From NCBI GenBank assembly GCA_023105745.1, contig JALGQZ010000004.1:12922451-12986450 (forward strand): a DNA stretch of 64,000 nucleotides, read 5' to 3'. Position numbers and translations under genes: made by a program. Positions 46,237 through 58,180 of this stretch are shown piece after piece. Under the pieces are notes generated by a model that saw only the letters and a program-made list of their open reading frames with translations, did no database searches and was not told the DNA's origin. Numbering within the stretch: position 1 is the first letter of the stretch; every line of letters starts with the position of its first letter. Source of the DNA: Austropuccinia psidii. Lineage: Eukaryota > Basidiomycota > Pucciniomycetes > Pucciniales > Sphaerophragmiaceae.

Positions 46237-46581
46237 TTAGTGTTTGCAAGCAGTCAAAAACTTTATCTTAGGGTATTTGCCTTTGACTGTGCCTTTTACA
46301 GATTTGTTGTCTGCTGATTTGGGCAATTTACCTTTAGAGGTTACAACTGGGTTAATTATAGTAATCTTCCCTGTACAAGTTGTTAAGGTTGGTTTACCTT
46401 GTATTGAAGCAGAATTTTGTGGTTCTCTACTCTTCTGTGTGGCAATGGGTGTCCACTTCTTTGCTGCTATCAGGCCTTCACTGTGCCTCTTTCCTTTGCC
46501 TTTGCTGCCCTCTGGTTCTGAGGGTGTCACTGGTGTGTTGGCCTTTGACTGGCTTTCTAGTGGTATGAAGTTATCTTCCAC
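46237..46581 (-). CDS. Short N-terminal ORF of element 2 (114 residues)
   Basis: Homologue of 33632-33979: basic, Ser/Thr/Lys-rich, no domain recognised. Confidence 0.5.
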   Translation of the reverse strand: MEDNFIPLESQSKANTPVTPSEPEGSKGKGKRHSEGLIAAKKWTPIATQKSREPQNSASIQGKPTLTTCTGKITIINPVVTSKGKLPKSADNKSVKGTVKGKYPKIKFLTACKH

Positions 46582-46845
46582 TGAAATGTAACAGGATAAG
46601 GAGGGCTTAATGTCAGTTAAGACTTAGAATGGCCTCTGCGCTTGTATATTACTACAATATGCCCTTGTACAATGACAGTGTAATTAAATTAACAGTTTCA
46701 CGTCAGAAATACAGCTTACTGATATTTGGTATACTGTTTGTATACCAATATCACACTGAATAACTTGTAATTAGCAAGTATAAACTGTCAAAAAGTGGTA
46801 TGTAAGAGGGTAATTGAGTTAACAATCTGCCTAACCATGCCTCAA

Positions 46846-47053
46846 CAGTAATTCACCTTCCCAACCTCCTTCCAGAGGATTTCAAAGTCAAATCATACCA
46901 AGTACCCCCAGAGACTTCCAGCCAGTCCTTTCCAAAATTCCTCATCCTTCACCAAACCCCTCCACTGCCACGCATGGGCTGGTTTCACCAGTGAGGCCAT
47001 CACCCATTCCACAACCCAGAAAGTCTTCAATGGTCACCTATCAGAAATTTCAA
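46846..47053. repeat. 208-bp duplicate of gene H inside element 2
   Basis: Same length as and nearly identical to 38243-38450, including the junction ...ATTTCAA followed by TGTCAG. It replaces the last 290 bp or so of the leader that element 1 has. The join with the leader is at about 46845. Confidence 0.88.
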
Positions 47054-48454
47054 TGTCAGGTTGAGTCTATGTAGAAGCAGTAATTAGGCTAGTTACAGCT
47101 TTAACATTGACTGTGACACAGAAATAAAGTGATAAAATAAAGGTATTTTATTGATAATAAAGGTTTATGGATGAAATAAAAGGGCTTTACGTTTTTGCAA
47201 TAGTGGTGATGAGCACTGTTGAAAGCCCTGGGTGCAGCTTTACCTGTTGGATTACAATAATAAAGACTACAATACTTCTAAATTAAGAGTATATCTGATT
47301 ATTTTCCAAGAGCTCAACTGTTTTTGACAGTTTTACTACGTAGAAATTCAAGAGCAGGATGAGGATAGCAATTCTGGCTGTGAAAAGCCTCCTTGTTATC
47401 CTGGAATGGGGTGGAAAGGGTGCTAGACCTTTCCACATAGAGGAAGTGAAAGTCTTTCACTCTCTGAGACAGGCTTGTGGTTTGCAAGGACATGTATTAG
47501 CCTGTGTTGGGCTCAGATGTGGTTTTGAAACCACATCTGGGCAGTTTTCATCTGGGGACCTCACAGCCTGATTCTAACGTGTGTGACGCGTTGAATGCTG
47601 TACAGAAACTGTATGGGACCCCAGTATTGACTGAAATATGAGGTATTGAAGTAAAAACAAGCTCCTTTGTCTATTTGACACCTCATATTCATGATTATGG
47701 GACATTATCCCATGGTAAGGCTGTATATGACAGCAGGTGGGAATCGGACCTTAAAACAGACATAACTTTGTCAACCTCAAAATTGGTTCAGTTTGTATCC
47801 CTGTATGTGCTCTACACAATGGTACCTCATTTGATATGGGTATCATTAAATATGGCAAAGTCATCCCATGTACAAGATTTTTGTACATTTGCATGGTTTA
47901 GGCAAAAAGCTGTATTGAGCTTATTTTCCCCATAACTTTTGTTCTAGTTGAGCTATGAGGAAATGGATGACACCATCAGATAGCCCTGATTGTGCTCTTT
48001 CCCAAAAGACCCAGCTATAGGTATCTCATGCTAAAACTGCAAAAGGTAGATGAGAGGTGAATGTTTTGTTCACCCTTATTTGGCCTGCATTTGGCCATAA
48101 CTCAAGTAATACTGGTGCTAGCTCAGTTTGGCTAGTACCATTGGATAGCCCTGGCTTAGAGCTTCATTTTCAATACCCATTTGACGGGGTTGAGCCTCTC
48201 CTTCTGCATTTTAGCTGAGAGGTGAAAATTAAGGTTTAGCTCAGCAACAGCTTTGAGCAGGAATAACTTTGTTATTTTCTGTCCTATGGTGATGGGACCT
48301 ATATATTCAGAAAGGGGTGAGATTCCTCTTTCTTTTGATACCTTTTGAGCTACTTTGGCTCAGCTCCATGTTTTGGTGGTATCTTGGCTATACCATTGGT
48401 TTATGGTATTTTGGCTGTCATGCTTGTGCTCTGGTTTTGAGTCACAGGCTGACC
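47054..48454 (-). repeat. LTR C, 5' side of element 2
   Basis: 1401 bp, starting TGTCAG and ending CTGACC (last base changed from A). A short deletion near 47548 removes bases present in LTR B. It has gene H sequence on both sides, as a solo LTR would. Confidence 0.92.
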
Positions 48455-49322
48455 TTCAACCTGTGGCCAGCTCCAGTAGAAGAAGTCAGGATTGATTTCC
48501 TTTGCAATTCCCTGCTTCTCAAGTATTTCAGTGAAGAGAATTTTGGCCTTGAAATGAGTTATAGTTATATATGTTTAAATTGCTATATTATCACAATAAT
48601 AAAACCAGTAATAGAAACACTCAAACAAAAAAAAACAATTAATACGTATTGAAATAAAGGAAAAAATTGGAATGATGAATATACCTGAGGTTTCAGCAGT
48701 AACAGTGAAAAACACTACAAATAAGATATTTATAGATAAAATCAAGAAACACTCTATGACAAGAATAAAAGATAAGATCAGTTTCACTAATATTGATAGA
48801 ATCAGTAATATTGTATACCTAAACAATCCCCAATCCTTGTGAGTATTTAGAGTGAAATAGAATTCTAACGATAAAAAATCAGTTTATTAATGATATACTA
48901 AATATGAGAGATAAAGAGAACTTTTGTAATGTTCATTGGAATAACAAAAGAGGCTAAACTTTTATACATGATAAATTTGTTTTTGAGTGATGGAAATAAA
49001 TGCATGAAAAAGGTTAGACAACCAGAAATCCTTGATGCTGAAACCTCACTTCCCAATCTTACTACTCATTTGTTCAAAAGGGAGATCTATTCACAACAGG
49101 CCTATCCTGGTTACCAGAGAAGATACAAATATGGCTCATGAAGGCCAAGATGCTGTGGCAAGGTCATTTAGAAGAGTTGACAGAAATATTAAGGAGGTAA
49201 TTACTTATTCTAATAATAGAATGATTCCTAGCACTGCTTCTGAGGAGATGGCTGCTAAGTTTGTATGGTATGAGGTTGATTTGATTGATGATTTCCAGAG
49301 AACCTTTGATGATTTTTGGTAG
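48455..49322 (+). pseudogene. Gag-like gene H, 3' part
   Basis: Continues gene H after the TTCAA duplication. Bases 48455-48540 encode the next Ser/Arg-rich stretch with a stop. About 48541-49060 is AT-rich and may be a long intron or a later insertion. The end at about 49060-49322 encodes a charged helical tail (ASEEMAAKF, DLIDDFQRTFDDFW) and a TAG. Confidence 0.6.
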
Positions 49323-49402
49323 AGATAACTAGTTAATTGTCCTTGTTTATTTTCTTTGTCTTTTATCCACACTCTTATAAATACTAAAGTTAAAAATAAA
49401 TG

Positions 49403-49945
49403 TAACATCCCAATACATGATGTGGGAGGGGATGCTTTTGCTTTTTAAAAGAACTAAAAAGAAAAAAGAATTATACAAGTCAAGAAAGAAAATAAAATTA
49501 AGAAAAAAAAATAGAGTAAAGAAAAATAAAAAATAAAAGACACTTCTGAGAGGTGTCCTTCTTTTGGTGATTTGCTTTATTTTGGCCATAATTTTCCTGA
49601 AAGATGAAACAAAGCATTTTTTTCTCACAAAGTGGCCAAGGTGTTGTTTTAAAAGAAGTATAAACTCTCAGGGATGCATACCAGGAGATTGAACTTACTT
49701 TAATAACTTCCACTCCCCACCAAGAACCAGAAAGAACAGAACAAGCTTTTCGCATAAATTGACTTGATGTAAAGAATGTCTTGATTATTAATCAACAACA
49801 TGAACAAGAAAAAGAAATAAAGAAAAATTAATTTGACCGTATCTTGATTAAAGGTCCAAATTTGAGTGTATTAATGTTGCAAGGCCTTCTGAATATGTCC
49901 AAACAATTGATAGGTGCTCACAAAGTGGCCAAGGTGATGCTTACA
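49403..49945 (-). repeat. Probable 3' LTR and tail region of element 3
   Basis: Begins TGTAACATCCCA. The motif CTCACAAAGTGGCCAAGGTG occurs at about 49624 and 49917, with a similar segment after each, so part of the ORF tail is duplicated here. Boundaries are not proven. Confidence 0.4.
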
Positions 49946-51297
49946 ACAACTTTGGGTAGAATACTCCCTTAAAGGTGCATTCCAGGAGAGGAGCAGGCTT
50001 GCCAGGGTAAAAAGTCTGGAAATCCTTGACAAGGTCTGGTGAGCTGCTAAGTTTGGAAGCTGGTTTCTAAGTTGTTCTTTCTGGGTATTTGCAGAATCCT
50101 TTCCACTCTACTAGGTACCATAATTTACCTCTCTGCATTCTTGTATCCAGAACCTGACCCATTTCTGATTCCTCCTGCTCCTCAACTAGTACTGGTGGTT
50201 GTGGCAATTGATGTTTCTTTGGGATAGTTGATTGCTTGACTGGCTCTAATGAGGATACATGGAATACAGGATGAACGTAATTCGATTGTGGAGCCAACTT
50301 GAGGTGATATGCATGGCTGCCAATCTTCTTCAAGACTTCAAAGGGTCCCAAACATCTTTCTGAAAGCTTCTTGTTAGGTAGTGTAGTTTTGATATTCTTT
50401 GAGGCTACCCATACTTTGTCCCCAGGTTGGAAATCAGATGGAATTATCCTATTTCTATCCACATACTTCTTAAGCCACCTCATGGCTGACTCTTATTTTT
50501 CTTTGACTACTTGCTCTACTGATTGGAGTTTTGTTGATAAATTTCCAGCAGGTGTGTTTTCAGAGATTTTAATTAAATACAAACTGGGATTTCTTCCACA
50601 AATGGTGGAAAAAAGGTGATTGCTTTGTTGATTAATGTTCTTCATTATTATAGGCAAATTCAGCCAGAGGCAGCCAGATGTTCCAGTAATATTGATGGTA
50701 ACGGACATACATCCAAAGATACTGTTCTAGAATCCAATTTGTCCTCTCTCTCTTTCCATATGTATCAGGATGGAAATAAGTCAAAGAACCTCTTGATATC
50801 TTGAGCTGCGGACATTATTGGGTTCGGAAGAATGAAACAAAGAAGGCTCCTCTATAACTAACAATACTGACCAGAAGGGCATTCCTGGAAAAGACATGAC
50901 TGATGAAGATTTGAGACAAGTCAAAGGCAGTCATTGCTTAAGAAGTTAGATTGAATATTTCCATATTTGAGAATATTTCCACAACTACTGCAATTGAGTC
51001 AAAGGTTTTGGGAAATTGCAATTTAGTGATAAAGTACATTGATAGTTAATTCCAAGGACCAGATAAAATTTGAAGAGGTTTGAGCAATCCAAACTTCTTA
51101 TCATGAATCTTCTTGTTTCTTGAAAATCTCTTACATGAGGACACATACTCCTTAGTGAATTGATTAATTCCAGTCCAATAAAAATCCCTCTTGATGAGCT
51201 TGAGGGTCTTCTCCTGGCCAGGGTGGACAGCCAATGGTGAGTAATGATGCTTTTGAAGAATATCCAATTGAATTATTTGATTGCTTGGAAGAAACAC
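49946..51297 (-). pseudogene. Integrase and chromodomain of element 3
   Basis: The zinc domain has HHYSPLAVHPG and CKRF, where the second Cys of the CxxC pair is lost. The integrase core is degenerate. The C-terminal part (RCLGPFEVLKKIGSHAYHL) and the chromodomain (GKLWYLVEWKGF) are recognisable at 50483-50067, with the tail in another frame to about 49946. Confidence 0.75.
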
Positions 51298-52801
51298 TCC
51301 ATCTTTGAATAAAAATAACTTTGATTGAGGTTCAAGAGGATAATCTGTTACTGATTCACCTCTTTCTGGTTTCTTGAGTAGTTCTTAATAATGTTTGTCT
51401 TGCCATACTTCTTTTTAATTTGGTGAACTAAATCTAAGAACATTTCTACTTTTATTGAAAAGAATCTTGATTCTTGAATCCCATCTTCATTGAGGCATTC
51501 ATGAAATGTTTGAGGATTCTTGCTGATGAAGTACACCCCCTCTCTGGGTACATGTTGTCACAACTTGACAAGGAATCTGGTAAGGTGGCTCACCCTCCTG
51601 GGAAGTAAGTGATGGTAAAATTAAACTCAGAGAGAAATTCAGCCCAGAAGGCTTGACAAGAAGTAAGGACTTTGGAAGACATAAAGTATTGAAGAGAGGA
51701 ATGGTCTGTAAAGACCTCAAAGGAATGAGAAAGATAAATAAGAAAAGCTCTCCAGTTCTTGAGAGCCCAAACTATGCCAAGGAGTGTGTTTTCATGAATT
51801 TCATAGTTTAGCTAAGCTGGAAGAAGCTTTCAACTATTGAATGCACTGGGGTGCTTTCCTGAGTCATTCACCTGACTCAGCACAGCACCCAAGCCATAAT
51901 CAGAAGCATCAGTCTCCAGAATAGCTGTTAGGGAAGGATTAAAATGAGAAAGGATAGGGGTGGTGGTGAATGGTCCTTTCAGTAATTAAAACTGACTTAG
52001 AGCTTTCTCATTGAAGATAAAGGGAGAATATTTTTAAGAAGGGAAGTGATATAGGTAATTTTTTTTGGAGTAATTTTTAATGAAACAAAAATAGAAATTG
52101 AAAAACCCTAGAGATGATTCAAGAGCCTCAATGTTATTGGGCTGTGGCCAATTGAGGATTTGGTAAATTGCTGAAGAAAAATCTTGAGGCCATCACTTGA
52201 AACAACATAGCCAAGGTATTCCACACTTGAGGCATGGAATACATACTTTGAGGCTTTGGCAAACAGAATATTGTCTCTTGACCTTTGCAGGACAGAAGCC
52301 ACATGTTTTACATGTTCCTCCTCAGTTCTGAAGAAGACAAAAATATAATTTAAATAAACTGCGACAAAAGTGACCAAGAAATATGCAAAGATATTATTCA
52401 CAAGATTCTGGAATGAAGAAGGAGAATTTGTCAAGCCAAATGGAATCACCAGATACTCATAAATACCATATTTGGTTCAAAATGCAGTCAAATACTCATC
52501 CCCCTCTTTAATTCTCAGGAGATTCTAAGCACCATGCAGATACATCTTGGAGAAGATGGTGGAATAACTGAATACCATAAGAAGATTTTTCATAGGAGGG
52601 ACAGGATACCTGTTCTTTGTCGTGACAGCATTGAGTTTTTAGTAGTAAAAACTCAAATGGAGGCCACCATCCTTTTTCTTAACAAAAAGGACAGGTGCTC
52701 CTGTTGAAGAGGAACTTTGCCTGATGAAACATTTCTCTACATTTTGTGAAATTTGGGTCTGCAGTTTTTCTGAATTATGATTTGATAAAGAGTAGATAAA
52801 A
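51298..52801 (-). pseudogene. RNase H and reverse transcriptase of element 3
   Basis: Contains VLFVKKKDGGLHL, NRYPVPP, IPFGLTNSPSSFQNLVN and VYLNYIFVFFRTEEEH, all standard Ty3 positions, broken by several stops. RNase H remnants cover about 51500-52000. Confidence 0.75.
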
Positions 52802-54576
52802 TGTAAGGTGTGGATATGAAACTTTGATTAAAAATCAAGTGCTTTTGCTGTCCTTAAAATTTTTATAAGGTAAAAATTGATTAAAAATAGTATGAAATGA
52901 GATTTATAAGAGAAAACATGCCAATTTTACTGTTTTTTAACTTTATAAGTATACAAAAATAACATTATACAGATTTATTGTTTTACCAACAATAAGTATT
53001 TATCCAAAAATACTCTACAAGAGATATTTAAGGCTACAGAAGCAATTTCTTCAAGAGCAAGTTTAACTGGAATTAATTGAGCAAAGGACTGCAGGAAATT
53101 AATATAAGAAAAAAGTCATTAAAAAGATTTTGAAGGAGAAAACACACTCAAAAGTGACCAGAGTGAATTTGGAAACAAAGTGACAAAGCTAACAGTGCTG
53201 AAAGATGTTTTAATTTACTTATGGGGTGGTTCAAGGGTAAAAATTATTATAACAGTTACAAAAAATTACTATAATGATATTTTCATGTTGCTAAAAGGCT
53301 TAAAATGATAAGAAAAATATGGTTGGAATATTTTATTGATTGGTTTAACAGTGTTTAAACTAATTATAAAAGGAAAAGATTGTAACATGAAGCGAAAAAT
53401 GGGGCAAAGAAGACATTCTTTTATAGCCACCAATTTTCTTACTCCAAAAGTAAAATTTACTCTTTTCAGTCGTGTAAAATACTATAACAACAGAAAGGCC
53501 AATTATGGCATCATTGAACCCTGGTTTAGACTAAAAAGGCTGGTTTTAGACATTTTTTGGTATTTTCAGCAATTTTGAACCCTTAAATCAGCCATTGCTA
53601 TAGTAATACCTTGTTTTAAGACTCTAAAACATGTCAGAATGTGTGTAAGAGACGTGAAAACCAGTTAAAACTGTTTTTACTATGGTTTTTTTTCTTAAGG
53701 GTAGCTTTACCCTCTTGGCCACAGTTAAAACTGCCCTGGTTGGTATCACAATATCATCATCAATTGAGCCACAGACACTGTGACTCAATTCCAAGCCAAA
53801 GGTGATTAACCTTTGCATGTATTTTGAAATCTCACACCTGTCAGAAAGAAATTTGGGGGTCTGGCTCCCTTGAAGGCAACATTCCTTTTCCCCCTCCAAA
53901 ATTAATCTTCCCAATTTAATTTTTATTTAATTCCTCATCATGTAATATGCTTGTAACTTACACATGCAATGAAATTGAGTTTTACAGGTACAAAAATTTC
54001 TTAATTGATACCTCATATGTAAATTACAGTTCACTTATGTAGTACACGGGCACATTTTGACATTTCAATTGAAAATACTTCAATTACTCATATCTTCTAA
54101 ACTACACACCACAACTCAATTTGAACCCAAAATTGATGGTTGACACCACATGTGGTGTGAATTGAATTAAGGTCTTTATTATTTTCAATTTTTATACAGG
54201 AAATAATAAAAACTTAATTTAAGATTATTTTTGATGAGGAATCCAATGGTGAACCAATTTTCTTATGTTTATTTATTGGATAAAAAGTTGTAATAATTTT
54301 TATTTAACTTTTTTCCAAAATTATCTTAATTTCAGTAATTTTGTTAAAAATTCAGTTTTACTTAATTTTTTCAAGTCAAAATGTGTTTTCACAATTTTAA
54401 ATTTTAATGTAATTTTATTTTTAGATTATAATTAAATTTTCATTTTTGTGTATAAATTTATATTTATATTTTAATTTCTGTTTTTATAATATGAGTAAAT
54501 TCATTTTATTTATAATTGTATCTTGCCTTATCATTTTCTGTCTTTTGGGTATATGAAAATACCTCTAAGGCTCACA
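52802..54576 (-). repeat. Solo LTR of family X inside element 3
   Basis: 1775 bp with TGTAAGG at the left end and GGCTCACA at the right. Its first 1.42 kb is the inverted homologue of 36001-37442. It splits the reverse-transcriptase coding sequence between PPVGG and YSLS. On the coding strand the flanks read TGGTA and TTTTA, a plausible but mutated 5-bp target duplication. Confidence 0.7.
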
Positions 54577-55406
54577 TACCACCAACTGGTGGTAGAAGAC
54601 CCTCAAGACCAATCTGATGATCACAGGAATGGTGTGGAAGAGGTTTCTCTGCTTTTCCCTTGTAAAACACATCCAAATAATGGTGATAAGCAGGAGGGAC
54701 TACCTTCAGCACAGTTTCAATTTCTTCTGGCTCCTCCAGGGATGCATGAAAGCATGAAGGAGGAACATACGTATCCCATTGAAAGAGATGAAGCAAAGAT
54801 ATAGCAACATCTTCTCCAACATCTTGTATCTCTTTAAAGACTTCATCCCTTTATGTAAGTAATTACTGAGAGGGAATGATGGAAGAGATATGGACAGAAG
54901 AAGGAAGGGAAGGTGTCTTAAGTTCACAAAGCAGAGCAAGACTGTTGACAGAAGTTAAAATGTCACTACCAGTAGAGGAAATAATACCACTAGAATCCTT
55001 ATGACTAGAATCATAGGTGATCAATCAATTTTTTCAATCAATAATGGTATTAAAATGGCAATGGAAACCATAGCTCAATGTTAGGTCTTCTCCCTTTGCA
55101 GAATGTATGATAAAAAAGTCCCATTTAAAGCTTGGGAATGAAGGCAACTAAACAAGCCACTTGGTGTAATGAGTGAAGAGGAATCTTTTCAGGGAGCTCA
55201 GACATTTTCAATGATTACTTGAGAAAACGATTCTTTGCAATAAAGGAGTTTGTAGCACCAGAAGCAATTAGAATACTATAAAGAATATCAGAGACAGAAG
55301 GAAAAAATAAGAAACTTTAAATATTTCTTGAAACTAGTATTCAGAGTGCAAAATTGTGCTCTTGAAAGAAAGAAATGAGAACCATTGAACACATCATGAT
55401 TCCCAC
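54577..55406 (-). pseudogene. Pre-reverse-transcriptase segment of element 3
   Basis: 54572-54796 encodes VPPAYHHYLDVFYKGKAEK and CDHQIGLEGLLPPVGG, the conserved lead-in to Ty3 reverse transcriptase. 54800-55406 is decayed protease and linker with no clear motif. Confidence 0.65.
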
Positions 55407-56830
55407 TCAGGCTTTTCCATGCTTGTTAGGGAAGCCTCTTGATGACCCTGGCCTATTTTGAAGCCTCTTGAAGCATTCTTCAATCAGGTGCTTTCCACCA
55501 CAATAAGTGCATAAAACTTCTTTAATAATCCTCTTCTTTTCAGAACTAATTAATTTATTGTCCTTATTGAGGAGAGCAGCATGAGGCTTATCCTTTGAGC
55601 ATTGAATTTTCTTCCCCTTTCTACTCTTCTTGTGATGAGGCTTCCTGGAAGATGAATCTTGAGGAGGCCTGAAAGAATTAAATCCAGTTACTGGTGGCTC
55701 CTTCTTTTGATGACTACCCTTTTCCTTCTTCCTCTCATGGTACCTGGTATCTAATTGCAAAGTAATGTCCATGAGTTATTGAAGAGTATCAAATTTACTA
55801 CAGCAAGAAGCCATCTGATCCAAAGGTCTTGATGCCAATCCTCTTCTATAGACAAGAATATAAGCCATTTCTCCCCAATCTACAATTCTTGACATTAATC
55901 TTCTAAAATCAGAAATATACAAGGATACATGACCACTTTCCTTCATCCTTAAACTATCCAGCTCTTTTTCAGCTTTACTGGCCTCAATGGGGTCACCAAA
56001 CAGAGCTAATAGCTGGGTTTTGAACAACGTCCAGCTCTTGAGGAGGTAGGATGTATCCTCATTGGAGATATTTGAGAAATATGGTTCAATACATTTTCCA
56101 GCTCTACCAGTGAGAAAAGAACCTTATTCCTGTAAGAGAAAAGGTTTTCTGGGTAATTGTGGAAAATTAATTGACAGGATTGAAAAAATGCTCAATTTAT
56201 GGGCTTGAGTATCATCAAAAGAAGGAGGGGCCTTTATTGATTGAGTCTTTAATTGCCCATGGGGAAACTGCTTAAGTGAGTTGTCCCATAAATTGAGTCA
56301 TTTCCTCCATCATCTTGAGAAAATTTGGTTCAGCTTGAAAGACAAGAGGTTAATTATAAAGGGCTAGATTTGGAGTTTCAGAAGCCTCATGGGAACCTGC
56401 CACTTTGGTTTCCTCAGAATCCTCCTCTTCCACAGACTCCTCCCCCTCTTCATCTTCAGCTTTCCCCAATCCTCTCCTAGGCCCTTGAGAAATACAAGGA
56501 TAGCCACCCAACAAGCCAGAGAATGATCTTATCTTCTTGATTTAATGCCTCCTCTTCTGTAGGGTTTGGCTCCTTCCATTGGTGGTACTTTTTCCAAATT
56601 TTCAATCAGTTGATGAACTGGCTGTATGCATTCAAGAGGAGCTCTTACTGTAGGAGTGAGAATAGCTTGATTGCTTTGGGATCTTGTATTCTTGGCTGGA
56701 GGGCCATGGTGAACAGGCCTTATGAATAGTAAGAAAATAAACCTGATGATACTTTGAGAATGAAAATGAGGCTTGACAAAATAACATAAAATGGCAATTC
56801 TTGATGAAACTTGAGGAATTGATCAACAGT
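55407..56830 (-). pseudogene. Gag of element 3
   Basis: A retrotransposon gag segment (KTQLLALFGDPIEASKAEKEL, SGHVSLYISDFRRLMSRIVDW) lies at 56027-55776 and a CCHC knuckle (CTYCGGKHLIEECF, intact spacing) at about 55465-55510. The N-terminal part to 56830 is acidic and full of stops. Confidence 0.72.
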
Positions 56831-57480
56831 CTTGAGGTGAAATAAATGTGAAAATCTTGAGAATTGAAAATGACAAAGTCAAAATGTTATAAATGAATCA
56901 ATCTTCTTGAAGAGTATCAAATCAATTTCAATAAATTAGTCAATCAATTCAGTCATTTTATTAATTAAAATCAAAATCAATGTCAATAATATCTTGAAGA
57001 AATCAATAAATCAATAAATGTCTTCAAATTCAGTTCAAGGTCTTGAGGTATCAAATAAGTCAAAATCAGATCAATCAATCAATTTAATACTTGAGGTCCA
57101 TAAATCGATCATGAGGAATTTGACATTAAATCAAAATCAAATCAAATCAACAAAGTTCTGAATCTGAATCAATGATCCTAATGAATCCCAATCAATCTAA
57201 AAATGATAATCCTTAATAAAAAAAGGAAAAGCATTTAAAGTTATTAATAATGAAGATAGAGTGAAATGTTCATAAGGATTAAGAAATGAAAAGAGTCGAT
57301 TTTCATATGAATAAAATAAATTAGATGAAACTCAATGGAGAAATCATAAAATCATAAAACCGTGAAAATTATAAATTCTAAAAGAGTTCATAATTTATGA
57401 ATGAGAAAATGAATATAAATTAATCAAAAGAAAGAAAAAATTGTGAGTTAATTAATATAATGTCACAGTGGATTTTTGAA
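56831..57480. repeat. AT-rich low-complexity stretch of AATCAA-type words
   Basis: Imperfect, unphased repeats of AATCAA, ATCAATCAAT and TCTTGAGG. No gene and no clear unit length. It may be the decayed leader of element 3. Confidence 0.5.
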
Positions 57481-58180
57481 GTTAAGAGGGCCTAGCCCTC
57501 AGAAAACTGGAACTCACTTAGGGAGGGCTCAAGCTGGAATAAGATGGAGTACACTTAAGAGTGTAATAAGGATTGAATTTCTAATGAAATAAATATAAGA
57601 AGCAGAAAGAAATAAAAGAGTAAGAAATGAAAGGGTCAAACACAAACAAGTCCAAGTCCACTTTTTCAAACTGTCAGAAAGAAAGAGAAGGGTTAAGAAG
57701 GATATGGCCACCACAACTCTACTGAAAAGGTGAGGAAAAAGCCAAAGCCCAAATTAAAACCAATAAATAAAATACTCAAAAGAAGAGTACAAATATTTAT
57801 TAAAAAAAATCAAATTTATTAATTAACTGGGGAAAGGTACCCAGAGGGAGTAAAGGTGGCTGGTATATGTGAGAATCCACCAGTCCTGAGCCAAGGAGTG
57901 AATTTTCTTGAGAGGAATCTTAATTTTAATTGGCTTCAAAATTACAGCCCCTGTATGGATTTACATCGTCTGTTCAAGAGGTGTGGTAGAACTGGTTCAT
58001 CATATAGTGTCAGTCTTGTGAATTTAAAACCATATTTGGAATTTCCAGCCTGTAAAAGAATTGGCAGGTTGTAAGGATGTTTCAGCAAGAGGATTTGCTG
58101 AAACTGATTCCTGATACACATTCTGGATTTGCTCTTTTAATGAGTTTGAGTGGGTTTAAGGTTGAATACCCTTACCCCTG
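57481..58180. other. Unassigned region between elements 3 and 4
   Basis: AT-rich, with short open frames only. It may hold the 5' LTR of element 3 or the 3' end of element 4, but neither boundary could be shown. Confidence 0.35.

Larger units (their letters stand above)
38451..48454 (-). mobile_element. Ty3/gypsy retrotransposon element 2, LTR to LTR
   Basis: A 10.0-kb insertion in gene H, flanked by TTCAA at 38446-38450 and 48455-48459. Order on the minus strand is LTR C, a 208-bp duplicate of gene H, truncated leader, gag, protease, reverse transcriptase, RNase H, integrase, chromodomain, polypurine tract and LTR B. The integrase tail is tandemly duplicated. Stops and frameshifts break the polyprotein into many frames. 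Confidence 0.92.
49403..57000 (-). mobile_element. Ty3/gypsy retrotransposon element 3, decayed, interrupted by a solo LTR
   Basis: A different family from elements 1 and 2. On the minus strand: gag (about 56830-55407), a pre-RT segment (54796-54577), reverse transcriptase (52801-52108), RNase H, integrase (51297-50490) and chromodomain (50483-49950). A TGTAACATCC LTR-like start lies at 49403. The reverse-transcriptase box reads YLNY, so both aspartates are lost. The 5' LTR was not delimited, so the right boundary is approximate. Confidence 0.75.
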
